A DNA stretch of 64,000 nucleotides from Achromobacter sp. AONIH1 (GTDB taxonomy: Bacteria; Pseudomonadota; Gammaproteobacteria; Burkholderiales; Burkholderiaceae_B). Below, piece by piece: positions 8,704 to 17,394 of the stretch (the first letter of the stretch is position 1; every line of letters begins with the position of its first letter). The notes under the pieces were generated by a model. The model saw only the letters and a program-made list of their open reading frames with translations. It made no database searches and was not told where the DNA came from. A program made the position numbers and the translations under genes. The stretch is taken from contig NZ_CP026124.1 of assembly GCF_002902905.1 (NCBI RefSeq), positions 868,001-932,000 on the forward strand. The letters are read 5' to 3'.

Positions 8704-9563
8704 GGCAGTTCCAGCTCGGCCAGCAGCGGGGAATGATCGGACAGCCGGGCCCATTCCCGGCCGCGCAGCACGCGCGCGCTGCGCACGGCGAAGCCGCGCT
8801 GGTAGATGCGGTCCAGCCGGAACCAGGGGAACACGGCGGGAAAGGTGCGCGGCGGCGGCAGCAGCAGGCGCGAGCTGCCGTCCATGCCGAGCTGGTTGGT
8901 GCGCTCCATGACCGAAATGCCGTTGGGCACGCCGCGCAGCGCGTTGGTCAGGCGCTTGACCGAGTCGCGCAGTCGCGGCAGCTCGCCGCCATGGCTGCGC
9001 GGCGCGTGCGAGAACACTTCGTACAGGCCGAGCTGCTGCACGAACAGCGGCGCCAGCCGGTCGCCCCAGTCATTGAAATCGCCGGCGACGAGGATGGGGT
9101 CGCCCTCGGGCACCAGGCGACGGATGCGCTCGGTCAGCGCCAGGATCTGGCGACTGCGGCTGCCGGCGAACAGGCCCAGGTGGACCACGAAGCAATGCAC
9201 GGCGCGCCCGTCCAGCTCGATGCGGGCATGCAGCAGGCCGCGCTGTTCGAGGCGGTGGTCGGAGATGTCCTGGTTCTCGTGCTCGACGATCGGAAAGCGC
9301 GACAACAGCGCGTTGCCATGGTCGGTCTGGTGGCGGATGGCGTTGCGCCCGTAGGCTACGTCCAGCCGCAGCGCCGCGGCCAGCGATTCATGCTGCGCAT
9401 CCAGCAGCGACCTGTTTTCGTTGCGCCCCTGCACTTCCTGCAGGAAGACCAGGTCGGGACGCAGCCCGTACAGGCCCAGGCGCAGCTCGTTCAGGGAGTC
9501 GCGCCGGCCCAGCGCCGAGCGGCCTTTATGGATGTTGTAGCTGACGACACGGATGAGCGACAT
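8700..9563 (-). CDS. Endonuclease/exonuclease/phosphatase family protein, YbhP-like
   Basis: A 287-residue EEP-fold protein. Motifs: 'VVSYNIHKGRSALGRRDS' with the metal-binding Asn, 'RPDLVFLQEVQG' with the catalytic Glu, 'ILVAGDFNDWGDRL' (Asp/Asn), and the terminal 'LSDHSPLLAELEL' His motif. All metal-dependent phosphodiesterase residues are therefore in place. It is translationally coupled (GTGA) to clsB; the ybhP-clsB pairing is conserved in enterobacteria and suggests a role linked to phospholipid or polar-head hydrolysis rather than DNA repair, though this is inference. There is no signal peptide. Confidence 0.85.
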   Translation of the reverse strand: MSLIRVVSYNIHKGRSALGRRDSLNELRLGLYGLRPDLVFLQEVQGRNENRSLLDAQHESLAAALRLDVAYGRNAIRHQTDHGNALLSRFPIVEHENQDISDHRLEQRGLLHARIELDGRAVHCFVVHLGLFAGSRSRQILALTERIRRLVPEGDPILVAGDFNDWGDRLAPLFVQQLGLYEVFSHAPRSHGGELPRLRDSVKRLTNALRGVPNGISVMERTNQLGMDGSSRLLLPPPRTFPAVFPWFRLDRIYQRGFAVRSARVLRGREWARLSDHSPLLAELELP

Positions 9564-9713
9564 GGAAGCGATGGCGCCTTACAAGACATGGAACCCGCCG
9601 GCCCGGACGCCCGCAAGCGCACCCCGACCCGACGCCGCCACACCCGGCGGCGCTTGCCAGATTACCGCATTTCAGTTGCCGTTTACCGCCCCCGACGCAG
9701 CCAGAAACAGAAA

Positions 9714-9735
9714 CGCCCCGGACAAGTCCGGGGCG
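9714..9735 (-). terminator. GC hairpin, probable terminator for aspS-direction transcripts
   Basis: Arms CGCCCCGGAC and GTCCGGGGCG are perfectly complementary and in practice close around an ACAAGT loop. On the minus strand the hairpin is followed by GTTTCTGTTTCT, a weak T-rich tail. Confidence 0.5.
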
Positions 9736-9837
9736 GTCTCTGAAACTGCGAATAACCAGTAGCGGCTATTGAAAAGAAGGCACCAGAAAATCGAGGCACC
9801 CTCCCCGCAAGCCACCAGCGCCCCACAAGCGCAGCGG

Positions 9838-9908
9838 CACGGATCCGGCTCCGCCGGTCCGTAGCCGCGCCCCCTTGAGGGGGAAGCGCGCAGCGCTTCG
9901 GGGGTGGG
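9838..9908 (-). repeat. Stop-abutting intergenic repeat, copy 1 (after aspS)
   Basis: Read on the minus strand it begins directly after the aspS TGA: CCCACCCCCGAAGCGC, then GCGCTTCCCCCTCAAGGGGG, then CGGACCGGCGGAGCCGG and ATCCG. It folds as three consecutive stem-loops. The same block follows stop codons at 22276 and 44611. Confidence 0.85.
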
Positions 9909-11693
9909 TCACTTCTCTACATTGCGCAGCCGGATGTGCAGCTCGCGCAGCTGCTTCTCGTCGACCTCCGACGGCGCCTGCGTCAGCAGACACTGCGCGC
10001 GCTGGGTCTTCGGGAAGGCGATCACGTCGCGGATCGACTCGGCGCCGGTCATCATGGTGACGATGCGGTCCAGGCCGAAGGCGATGCCGCCATGGGGCGG
10101 CGCGCCGTATTGCAGCGCGTCCAGCAGGAAGCCGAACTTCTCGCGGGCTTCCTCGGCGCCGATCTTCAGCGCGCGGAACACCTTGCTCTGCACTTCCTCG
10201 CGGTGGATACGGACCGAGCCGCCGCCGATTTCCCAGCCGTTCAGCACCATGTCGTAGGCCTTGGCGAAGGCCTTGCTCGGATCGGATTCGAGGAAGTCCT
10301 CGTGGCCGTCCTTGGGGCTGGTGAAGGGGTGGTGGGCGGCGGTGTAGCGGCCGTCTTCCTCGTCGTATTCGAACATCGGGAAGTCGACCACCCACAGCGG
10401 CTTCCAGCCGGCGGTCGCCAGGCCGGTCTTCTTGCCGAATTCGCTGTGGCCGATCTTCACGCGCAGCGCGCCGATGGCGTCGTTCACGACCTTCTCGCGG
10501 TCCGCGCCGAAGAAGATGATGTCGCCGTCCTGGGCGCCGGTGCGCTTGATCAGCTCGGCCAGCGCGGCGTCATGCAGGTTCTTGACGATGGGCGATTGCA
10601 GGCCGTCGCGGCCCTTGGCCACTTCGTTGACCTTGATGTAGGCCAGGCCCTTGGCGCCGTAGATACCGACGAACTGCGTGTAGGCGTCGATCTCGCTGCG
10701 CGACATCTCGGCCCCGCCCGGCACGCGCAGGGCGACCACGCGGCTGCCCGGCGCCGTGGCGGCGGCGGCGAAGACCTTGAAGTCCACGTCGCGCATGACG
10801 TCGGTCATGTCGGTGAATTCCAGGTTCACGCGCAGGTCCGGCTTGTCCGAGCCGTAGCGGCGCATGGCTTCGGTCCAGGTCATGATCGGGAACGGCGACG
10901 GCAGGTCCACGTCCTGCACCACCTTGAACACGTGGCGGATCATGTTCTCGAAGATCTCGCGGATCTCGAGTTCGCTCAGGAACGAGGTTTCGCAATCGAT
11001 CTGGGTGAATTCCGGCTGACGGTCGGCGCGCAGGTCTTCGTCGCGGAAGCACTTGGTGATCTGGTAGTAGCGGTCGAAGCCCGACACCATCAGCATCTGC
11101 TTGAACAGCTGCGGCGACTGCGGCAGCGCGAAGAAGTGGCCGGCGTTCACGCGCGAGGGCACCAGGTAGTCGCGCGCGCCTTCGGGCGTGCTCTTGGTCA
11201 GCATCGGGGTTTCGATGTCGATGAAGCCCAGCTGATCCAGGAACTTGCGCACTTCGATCGACACGCGGTAGCGCAGCATCAGGTTGCGCTGCATCTGCGG
11301 GCGGCGCAGGTCCAGCACGCGGTGCGTCAGGCGGGTGGTCTCGGACAGATTGTCGTCATCGAGCTGGAACGGCGGCGTGACCGACGCGTTCAGGATCTCG
11401 ACTTCCTTGCACAGCACTTCGATCTCGCCCGAGGCCAGTTCGGCGTTGGCCGTGCCGGCCGGACGCTCGCGCACCAGGCCGGTGACGCGGATGCAGAATT
11501 CGTTGCGCAGGCGCTCGGCGGTGGCGAAGGCGGCGTTGTCCGGATCGAACACGATCTGGGCCAGGCCCGCGCGATCGCGCAGGTCGATGAAGATGACCCC
11601 GCCGTGGTCGCGGCGGCGGTTCACCCAGCCGAACAGGGTGACGGTCTGGCCGAGATGGTCACGGCAAACCTGGCCGGTATAGCAGGTACGCAT
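9909..11693 (-). CDS. aspS: Aspartyl-tRNA synthetase
   Basis: A 594-residue class II synthetase, normal length for bacterial AspRS. The start [20 protein letters not shown] at 11693 matches the family; the open frame extends far upstream only by chance in GC-rich DNA. Visible parts are the OB-fold anticodon domain ('[23 protein letters not shown]'), class II motif 2 ('[18 protein letters not shown]') and motif 3 ('[14 protein letters not shown]'), with the bacterial GAD insertion between. It charges tRNA-Asp in the cytosol. It is third in the order fmdB-DUF502-aspS, with 41 bases to the DUF502 gene. Whether it also charges tRNA-Asn cannot be judged here. Confidence 0.97.
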   Translation of the reverse strand: MRTCYTGQVCRDHLGQTVTLFGWVNRRRDHGGVIFIDLRDRAGLAQIVFDPDNAAFATAERLRNEFCIRVTGLVRERPAGTANAELASGEIEVLCKEVEILNASVTPPFQLDDDNLSETTRLTHRVLDLRRPQMQRNLMLRYRVSIEVRKFLDQLGFIDIETPMLTKSTPEGARDYLVPSRVNAGHFFALPQSPQLFKQMLMVSGFDRYYQITKCFRDEDLRADRQPEFTQIDCETSFLSELEIREIFENMIRHVFKVVQDVDLPSPFPIMTWTEAMRRYGSDKPDLRVNLEFTDMTDVMRDVDFKVFAAAATAPGSRVVALRVPGGAEMSRSEIDAYTQFVGIYGAKGLAYIKVNEVAKGRDGLQSPIVKNLHDAALAELIKRTGAQDGDIIFFGADREKVVNDAIGALRVKIGHSEFGKKTGLATAGWKPLWVVDFPMFEYDEEDGRYTAAHHPFTSPKDGHEDFLESDPSKAFAKAYDMVLNGWEIGGGSVRIHREEVQSKVFRALKIGAEEAREKFGFLLDALQYGAPPHGGIAFGLDRIVTMMTGAESIRDVIAFPKTQRAQCLLTQAPSEVDEKQLRELHIRLRNVEK

Positions 11694-11734
11694 GCGGGAT
11701 GACTCCGTTGTGTGCTTGGTAGTAGCGTAAAGGG

Positions 11735-12388
11735 TTACGAATCGGCGTGGGGCGCCGGTACGGGCGGGGCGGGCCGGTCGGCGGCAGGCATCGCCGCGGC
11801 CGGGGCGACCACGCCCATGGAAACGATGTACTTCAGGGCCGCGTCCACGCTCATCTGCAGGTCGATCGCCTCGGTGCGCGGCACCATGAGGAAAAAGCCC
11901 GAGGTCGGGTTGGGCGTGGTCGGCACGTAGACGCTGATGTGCTCGCCGGGCAGCTGTTCCGCCACCTCGCCGCCGGGCGTGCCGGTGACGAAGGCGATGG
12001 TCCAGGCGCCGGCGCGCGGATACTGCACCAGCACGGCGCGGCGGAACGCCTGACCGTTGGGCGCCAGCACCGTGTCGCTGACCTGCTTGACCGAGTTGTA
12101 GATGGAGCGCACCAACGGGATGCGGCCCAGCAGGGCCTCCCACTGGTCGACCATCGTGCGGCCGATCAGGTTGGCGGCGAAAATGCCCGTCAGCAGCACC
12201 ACCGCCACGACCAGGACGAAGCGGAAGCCGGGGATGTCGACGCCGAACAGCGATTCGGACGACAGGAAGCCGGGCACGAACCCTTCCAGGGTGGCGACCA
12301 GCAGACCCAGCACCCACACCGTGATGACCAGGGGAACCCAGATCAGCAGGCCGGTGATGAAGTACTTCTTGATGACGCGCATTCGCAT
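11735..12388 (-). CDS. DUF502 family inner-membrane protein
   Basis: A 217-residue protein with two N-terminal hydrophobic hairpin segments ('[20 protein letters not shown]' and '[20 protein letters not shown]') followed by a soluble domain starting '[20 protein letters not shown]', the diagnostic DUF502 stretch. '[19 protein letters not shown]' is the other conserved block. The function of the family is unknown. It lies 9 bases downstream of fmdB and 41 upstream of aspS, an arrangement I recall as common in betaproteobacteria, so cotranscription is likely. Confidence 0.9.
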   Translation of the reverse strand: MRMRVIKKYFITGLLIWVPLVITVWVLGLLVATLEGFVPGFLSSESLFGVDIPGFRFVLVVAVVLLTGIFAANLIGRTMVDQWEALLGRIPLVRSIYNSVKQVSDTVLAPNGQAFRRAVLVQYPRAGAWTIAFVTGTPGGEVAEQLPGEHISVYVPTTPNPTSGFFLMVPRTEAIDLQMSVDAALKYIVSMGVVAPAAAMPAADRPAPPVPAPHADS

Positions 12389-12397
12389 CGCGTGGCT

Positions 12398-12703
12398 CTA
12401 GGAAGCCGCGGACCCGGTGGCGGCGGGAGTGGCCGGGGCCGCCGGCGCCGCGGGCGTGGCCGGCGCGGCCGCGGGAGCGGCGCTCTCGGACGGGGCCGAC
12501 GTGGACGCGCCGCCGCTGCCGTTGCCGCGGAAATCCGTGACATACCAGCCGGAGCCCTTGAGCTGGAAGCCAGCCGCGGTCACCTGCTTGGAAAAGGCAC
12601 TCTGGCCGCACTCGGGGCAAACCGTGAGCGGCGCGTCGGAGATCTTCTGCAGCACATCCTTGGCATGGCCGCAGGCGCTGCACTTATAAGCGTAAATGGG
12701 CAT
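12398..12703 (-). CDS. FmdB-family zinc ribbon protein
   Basis: A 101-residue protein starting [12 protein letters not shown] at 12703; the frame is open further upstream but this N-terminus is the family's invariant start. Cysteine pairs C8/C11 and C29/C32 form a zinc ribbon. The conserved core ends with '[11 protein letters not shown]' and is followed by a low-complexity Ala/Pro/Ser tail of about 40 residues. Named after the putative regulator in the formamidase operon; its exact role is unsettled. It is the first gene of the fmdB-DUF502-aspS set. Confidence 0.9.
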   Translation of the reverse strand: MPIYAYKCSACGHAKDVLQKISDAPLTVCPECGQSAFSKQVTAAGFQLKGSGWYVTDFRGNGSGGASTSAPSESAAPAAAPATPAAPAAPATPAATGSAAS

Positions 12704-13043
12704 TTCGTGCTCCCGGGCGCGAACCCGGCGTATCAAAAGACCGTTCCAAAAGACCGTTCGCCAAATCACGACGGGCAGACGGCCCGGCGGTCTGGCCATG
12801 GCCCGGCCACGAACGCGGCGGCGGATGCCGCGCGCTGAAGGCAAGACCAAAAAAATACGGGAAAGTCTTGAATTTTAGCGGTTTTTCATGAACAACCGGA
12901 GACGGCCCGGGCGGCGGGTCCCCCAGGACGCCGCGCCCGGACTCGCCCGGGGCGCCCCACGCCGCTTCCCGCGAGCCGCCGGCCGGCTTTCCCGACGGTT
13001 CCCAGGCCGGTTGGGGCCGGTCCCGCGCCGCCCGCCGGACCGC
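12704..13043. other. Intergenic region upstream of fmdB
   Basis: This 340-base gap lies between the end of the antiporter gene and fmdB, both on the minus strand. The stretch around 12840-12890 is AT-richer and probably contains the fmdB promoter; 12900-13040 is extremely GC-rich with no recognised gene or clear terminator. Confidence 0.5.
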
Positions 13044-14327
13044 CTAGACGGGCAGCAGGAACATCAGCGCCGCCACCAGCGTCGGCCCCAGGGCCGACAG
13101 GAACAGCCGGCCTGACGAGATGCTGCCGTCCGGGAAATGGTTCTTCAGGATGGCGAAGCCGGCCGGATTCGGCGCGTTGGCGATCACGGTCAGGCCGCCG
13201 CCGGTGACGGCGCCCGCCACCAGCATGTAACGCCAGGCCTCGCTGGTGCCCTCGACCAGCGATCCCAGGTAGGTCAGGGCCGCATTGTCCGTGATGGCCG
13301 TCAGCGCGGTCGCGCCCCAGAACAGCACGAAGGGCTGCAGGCCGCCCAGCAGGTCCTGCAGCCACCATTTCTGCAGGCCGCCCAGCACCACCAGCCCGGC
13401 CAGGAAGAAGCCGACCATCAGCCCTTCCTTGATCATCAGGCGGCTCTGGTAGCGCTTGTACGCTTCCGTGAAGCCGATGAACATCATCAGCAGGCCCAGG
13501 AAGATCGCGGGATGGTGCGCGGTGAGCACCACGGCGACCAGGAACGCCAGGTGCACCAGCATGACCACGACCGGCACCGGCGGACGCCGGTCCGCGCCTT
13601 CAGGCGCGTCAACGCCGCCACCGGTGCCCACGCTGTGCCCCAGCAGCGCCTTGCGGCAGACCAGGGTCAGCAGCGCCGCGTTCAGGCACACGGCCACGGC
13701 GGCGCGCCAGCCGAAGTGCTGCAGCATGAAGCCGGAATCCCAGCCGAAAGTGGTCGCCACCATCAACACGGGCGGCGCGGCGTAGGACGTGAGCACCCCG
13801 CCGATCGACACGTTGACGAACAGCACGCCCAGCGTCATGTACTTGAAGCCGGCCCGGCCGCTGGTGCGGAAATAGGCGTCGCGCAGCAGGATGGCGGCCA
13901 GCGTCATGGCGGCCGGCTCGGTGATGAAGGAACCGCCCAGCGGCACCAGCGACATGATCACGAAGAACGTGGCCAGCTCGCGGCGCAGCGGCAGCACGCG
14001 CGCCGCCAGCCGCACCAGCTGTCCCACCAGTTCCAGGATCGGGCGGCTGGCCGCCACCACCATGATGACGAACACGAACAACGGCTCGGTGAAATTGCGC
14101 GTGTCCATGTACTCGATGGCCGTGGACGGCCCGGACAGCGCCGCCATGGCGACGATAAGCGCGAAAGCCCACACGCCGAACACCGCCTCGACCTCGGCGA
14201 ACAGATGCCAGAAGCCCGCGTGCGGCCCGCCTTTGTGCGCCAGCCGCGCGAAGAACGGCACCGAGAACGTATGAAGGACCGCCACCGCGAACAACAGGGT
14301 GGCGATGACTTCGATGGGCTGGGGCAT
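13044..14327 (-). CDS. Putative Na+/H+ antiporter family membrane protein
   Basis: A 427-residue polytopic protein with about eleven hydrophobic segments. The start chosen is MPQPIEVIATLLFAVAV at 14327, preceded by GGAAG at proper spacing; the upstream extension (24 residues) has no hydrophobic or conserved character. Blocks such as 'FWHLFAEVEAVFGVWAFAL', 'EPLFVFVIMVVAASRPI' and 'ITDNAALTYLGSLVEG' place it in the bacterial putative Na+/H+ antiporter family (former DUF1504) in the ion-transporter superfamily. Transported ion is inferred from the family only. It appears monocistronic. Confidence 0.8.
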   Translation of the reverse strand: MPQPIEVIATLLFAVAVLHTFSVPFFARLAHKGGPHAGFWHLFAEVEAVFGVWAFALIVAMAALSGPSTAIEYMDTRNFTEPLFVFVIMVVAASRPILELVGQLVRLAARVLPLRRELATFFVIMSLVPLGGSFITEPAAMTLAAILLRDAYFRTSGRAGFKYMTLGVLFVNVSIGGVLTSYAAPPVLMVATTFGWDSGFMLQHFGWRAAVAVCLNAALLTLVCRKALLGHSVGTGGGVDAPEGADRRPPVPVVVMLVHLAFLVAVVLTAHHPAIFLGLLMMFIGFTEAYKRYQSRLMIKEGLMVGFFLAGLVVLGGLQKWWLQDLLGGLQPFVLFWGATALTAITDNAALTYLGSLVEGTSEAWRYMLVAGAVTGGGLTVIANAPNPAGFAILKNHFPDGSISSGRLFLSALGPTLVAALMFLLPV

Positions 14328-14541
14328 GGCTGGGCTTCCGTGATCAGGGACGATGACTGCGCCCTGCCCGCCTGAAGGCACGCAGGGCAAGGGCCGCAAT
14401 ATAACGTAGGCCCCCGTCCCCGCGACACCGGGTCACTACTAAGACGCGCGCGCCTGCCGGCCGTGCGCGACGCCATCACCACCCGCCAGGGCAAGGCAGG
14501 CGCTCGGGCCAGACAGGACGTCCGACCGGCGCCATCGTCGC

Positions 14542-15438
14542 TCAGGCGATCGGCGCGGGCGGATCGCCGCCTTCCTGCGCCGCCTTCATCTCCATCAGCA
14601 GGCTGTGCAGCATCTCGGTGGACAGGCCGTGCAGCACCAGCCGGTAGCCGGCGCGCAGCGTCGACATCGGCACCAGCGGATGGCTGTTGTTCACCAGGAT
14701 CAGGTGCTGTGGCGCGCCCAGCAGCTTGGCCGCGTAGATGCCGATGGTCTCGTCCAGCTGCAGCGAATTGGCCGCGCGCCAGAAGTCGTTGTCGGTGAGC
14801 ATGAGCTGGTACAGCGGCGTGAACAGCTCGATGGCGCTTTGCAGGTCCAGGAAATTCAGCCGCGACTGCGGCATGTCGTCCAGCAGCAACCCGGGATCGC
14901 GGATCATGGAGAAGTCGACCCGCTCGGGCGCATGCATCTCCACGCCCGCCTCGCGCAGCGCGGTGTTGAGCCGGATGACGAAGTTGAACAGGTTCAGGTC
15001 GTGCTTGACGAACAGTTCATCCTTCAGGTCGTCGATCTCGCGCGGCTCCAGCGGCGTGGTGCTGACCGGCACCGGCGAATTGGCGGCGATGAAGGCCAGG
15101 ATCTGCGCGCCCAGGTGGAAGTGCCGCAGGATCAGCCAGTTGGCCTCGGGCGAGACGAAGCGCTTCAGGCCCCAGGCCAGGATGCGATGCAGCAGCTTCG
15201 AATGCGACCAGCGCCTCGGCACGAAGGTCTTGACCACCTGTATCAGCACGATGAAGGCGCGCGCCAGCGGCCGCAGGAAGGGCAGCAGGTACTGGCGCGA
15301 ACTGCTGCTCGAATCCGTCAGCCAGGCTTTCTTGACCTTGTCCGGCAAGGGCGTGCTGCGATCCAGGTACAGGGCCAGCCAGGGGCTGGGATCCAGAGGA
15401 TCGTGCGCCTTGGCCAGGAACTCGGGTTCTTGCTTCAT
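14542..15438 (-). CDS. Unrecognised 298-residue protein of the KAS III/desaturase operon
   Basis: I do not recognise a family. The start ATG at 15438 overlaps the stop of the ketoacyl synthase fusion gene (ATGA), so coupling is near certain. The protein looks mostly helical, without signal peptide, with one moderately hydrophobic stretch at about residues 59-70. Acidic and histidine residues recur in helix-like spacing: E98 with H106 and H108, E141 with H146, E204, D216/D218, E230. This would suit a metal-binding helical bundle, but that is speculation. Its position as last gene of a lipid-modifying operon suggests a role in the same pathway. Confidence 0.8.
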   Translation of the reverse strand: MKQEPEFLAKAHDPLDPSPWLALYLDRSTPLPDKVKKAWLTDSSSSSRQYLLPFLRPLARAFIVLIQVVKTFVPRRWSHSKLLHRILAWGLKRFVSPEANWLILRHFHLGAQILAFIAANSPVPVSTTPLEPREIDDLKDELFVKHDLNLFNFVIRLNTALREAGVEMHAPERVDFSMIRDPGLLLDDMPQSRLNFLDLQSAIELFTPLYQLMLTDNDFWRAANSLQLDETIGIYAAKLLGAPQHLILVNNSHPLVPMSTLRAGYRLVLHGLSTEMLHSLLMEMKAAQEGGDPPAPIA

Positions 15439-17366
15439 TGCGCCTCGTCCTCCATCACGTGATGGAACTGCATCAGGTAGAGCGCGGCGGTGCGGCGCGC
15501 GGTGTCCACGATGCGCCGCTCGGCGCGGCCGTCCTCGTCGCAATCCAGCGCCAGCTCCACCGCCGCCAGCCAGCGCGCCAGGTGGTGCTCGTCGTTCTGG
15601 CCATGGTATTCCAGGAAGCGGAAGGCGTCCGGCGGCAGCGGCAGGCTGGCCTTGAGCAGCGGCAGCAGGGCCGGCACGATGCGCTGGCCGGTGCCCTCGA
15701 TGATGTAGATCGCGCCGAGCAGGCCGATGGGGTCGCGCGTGGCGGCCAGGCTGTGCAGATAGGCGTTGAGCGCCTCGCCGCCCGGATTGCGGCGCAGGGC
15801 GTCGATGTCGTCCACCGGACCGCCCGCGTTGCGATAGTCCTGGAACAGGATCTTGAAGTCATTCTGTTCCTCGCCCGCATGCACGTCGATCAGCGCCGCC
15901 AGCGGCTGGTAGGCCTCGCTCAGCGAGGCCGCGCCCTCGCGCATCCACTTGCTGCCCTCGCGCACCTGCGGAATCCAGCTTTCCATCCAGGTCAGGTAGT
16001 CGGCGGTCTGGAAACGGCGCTCGCGCAGGCGCCGCACCACCGGCGTGCGCCAGACGCGCGAGCGGTAGTCGTGCCAGATCGAGGCCAGTTCGGTCAGCAG
16101 CTGGCCCAGGCCCTGCGGCGCGCTGTCCGGATCGTGCGGCGGGGCGATGGCGTCGGCGTCGGCGCTGTGCGCGTCGTGCGGCTGCGCGGCCGCCGGGCTC
16201 GCGGACGCGACGGCCCGCGCGGGCTGTTCATGCACGGCCTCGGCCTCGAACAGCATGTACGCGGTCATGAAGCGACCCGACTCGGGGATGTAGCACAGCA
16301 GCTGCTCGCCCGGCTTGATCTCGCGCGTTTCCAGGAACTCGGCCAGCATGATGAGAATGGACGCCGCGCCGGTGTTGCCGCGCCACGCCAGATTGCTGAA
16401 CCAGCGCTCGCGCGGAATGGCCAGACCGGCCTTGTCCAGCAGGTCGGCCACCACCGGAATGAATTTCTCGGACGAGTAATGGCACAGGAAATGGTCAATC
16501 TGGTCCGGATCTACCCAGCCATCGCGCACCAGCTTGGCGTATTCGTGGATGCCGATGTCGAACAGGTGCGGCAGCAGCCGGATATCCTGGCGCAGCGACA
16601 GCGCGCCGTCGGCCTCGGCGTCGGTCCAGGACGGGTAGTCCAGGTGCCCGCGCTGGCGGTCGGCCGACAGGCCCAGCTGCATGCAGACCGGATAGTCGCC
16701 CGAGAACGAGCGCTGGTGCACCCACTTGAGCCGCAGGCGCACGCCGCGCGAGATGCCCGGCAGCGCGCGGCCGGAGTTGCCCAGCAGCAGCGCGCCGGCG
16801 CCGTCGGACAGCATCCAGCGCAGGAAGTGCGCATCGAAATCGGCATCATAGTCGCGCGCGGCGAAGCGCGAACGCTTGAACAGGCGCGAGGGCAGCTCGC
16901 TGGCCACGGCCAGGGCGCTGGCGTGCCCACCCAGTTCCACGCCCTGCGCGGCCGCCTGGATGGCCGACACGCCGGCGGCGCAGATGCCATGCACAGACAG
17001 GGTTTCCATCGGATGCGCGGCCATCTCGCCCTGGATCATGTTGGCGAAGCCCGGCATCAGCGCATCGCCGCCCGACGAGCCACTGGCCAGCATCGACACA
17101 TCGGCCAGCTCGGATTCGTTGCGCCGAAGGCAGTCGCGGATGGCGTTGGCGGCGAGCTGCGCGTTGCTGAACACGGTTTCGCCTTCCGGGCCGATCGCGT
17201 AATGGCGCTGCTTGATGCCGTTCTCGGCCAGGATGCGCTGCTTGATGCGCCCCGAGATGCGGTTCAGCGGCGCGATGTAGCGGTCCATATCGTCATTGGA
17301 CACGGGCTCGCCCGGCATGAAATAGCCGGCGCTTTCCAGGTAGACACGATGAAACGCGATGGGCAT
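15435..17366 (-). CDS. Ketoacyl synthase III fused to C-terminal heme-oxygenase-like (TenA/HDO-type) domain
   Basis: A 643-residue two-domain protein; ATG at 17366 is preceded by AGAGG, and the upstream extension is unlikely. Residues 1-380 are a thiolase-fold KAS III (FabH-like) domain with the full catalytic triad: C129 ('VHGICAAG'), H296 ('DHFLCHYS') and N331 ('RGNTGA'). A low-complexity Ala/Pro/His/Asp linker (about 381-420) leads to an all-helical domain, about 421-643, resembling heme-oxygenase-like iron redox enzymes: H496/E499/E500, E557, 'EYHGQNDEHH' (587-595) and H635/H636 could supply diiron ligands. Expected chemistry is acyl condensation followed by oxidation of the product; actual substrates unknown. 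It lies 28 bases after the fatty acid desaturase gene. Confidence 0.82.
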   Translation of the reverse strand: MPIAFHRVYLESAGYFMPGEPVSNDDMDRYIAPLNRISGRIKQRILAENGIKQRHYAIGPEGETVFSNAQLAANAIRDCLRRNESELADVSMLASGSSGGDALMPGFANMIQGEMAAHPMETLSVHGICAAGVSAIQAAAQGVELGGHASALAVASELPSRLFKRSRFAARDYDADFDAHFLRWMLSDGAGALLLGNSGRALPGISRGVRLRLKWVHQRSFSGDYPVCMQLGLSADRQRGHLDYPSWTDAEADGALSLRQDIRLLPHLFDIGIHEYAKLVRDGWVDPDQIDHFLCHYSSEKFIPVVADLLDKAGLAIPRERWFSNLAWRGNTGAASILIMLAEFLETREIKPGEQLLCYIPESGRFMTAYMLFEAEAVHEQPARAVASASPAAAQPHDAHSADADAIAPPHDPDSAPQGLGQLLTELASIWHDYRSRVWRTPVVRRLRERRFQTADYLTWMESWIPQVREGSKWMREGAASLSEAYQPLAALIDVHAGEEQNDFKILFQDYRNAGGPVDDIDALRRNPGGEALNAYLHSLAATRDPIGLLGAIYIIEGTGQRIVPALLPLLKASLPLPPDAFRFLEYHGQNDEHHLARWLAAVELALDCDEDGRAERRIVDTARRTAALYLMQFHHVMEDEAQ

Positions 17367-17394
17367 GACGACCTCTGGTGATGTGCGTGGCGGC

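Larger units (their letters stand above)
9564..9908. other. Intergenic region after aspS: hairpin plus one copy of the stop-abutting repeat
   Basis: This gap of 345 bases separates the end of aspS from the start of the ybhP-like gene. It contains a GC-rich hairpin at 9714-9735 and the repeat copy at 9838-9908; no gene is recognised. The promoter of the ybhP-clsB pair must lie between about 9564 and 9710, in the more mixed-composition stretch. Confidence 0.6.

Noticed and set aside
9909..12683. Very long aspS frame reaching back through the DUF502 and fmdB genes
   Set aside because: The extra N-terminal part overlaps two recognisable genes in another frame; real AspS begins at 11693.
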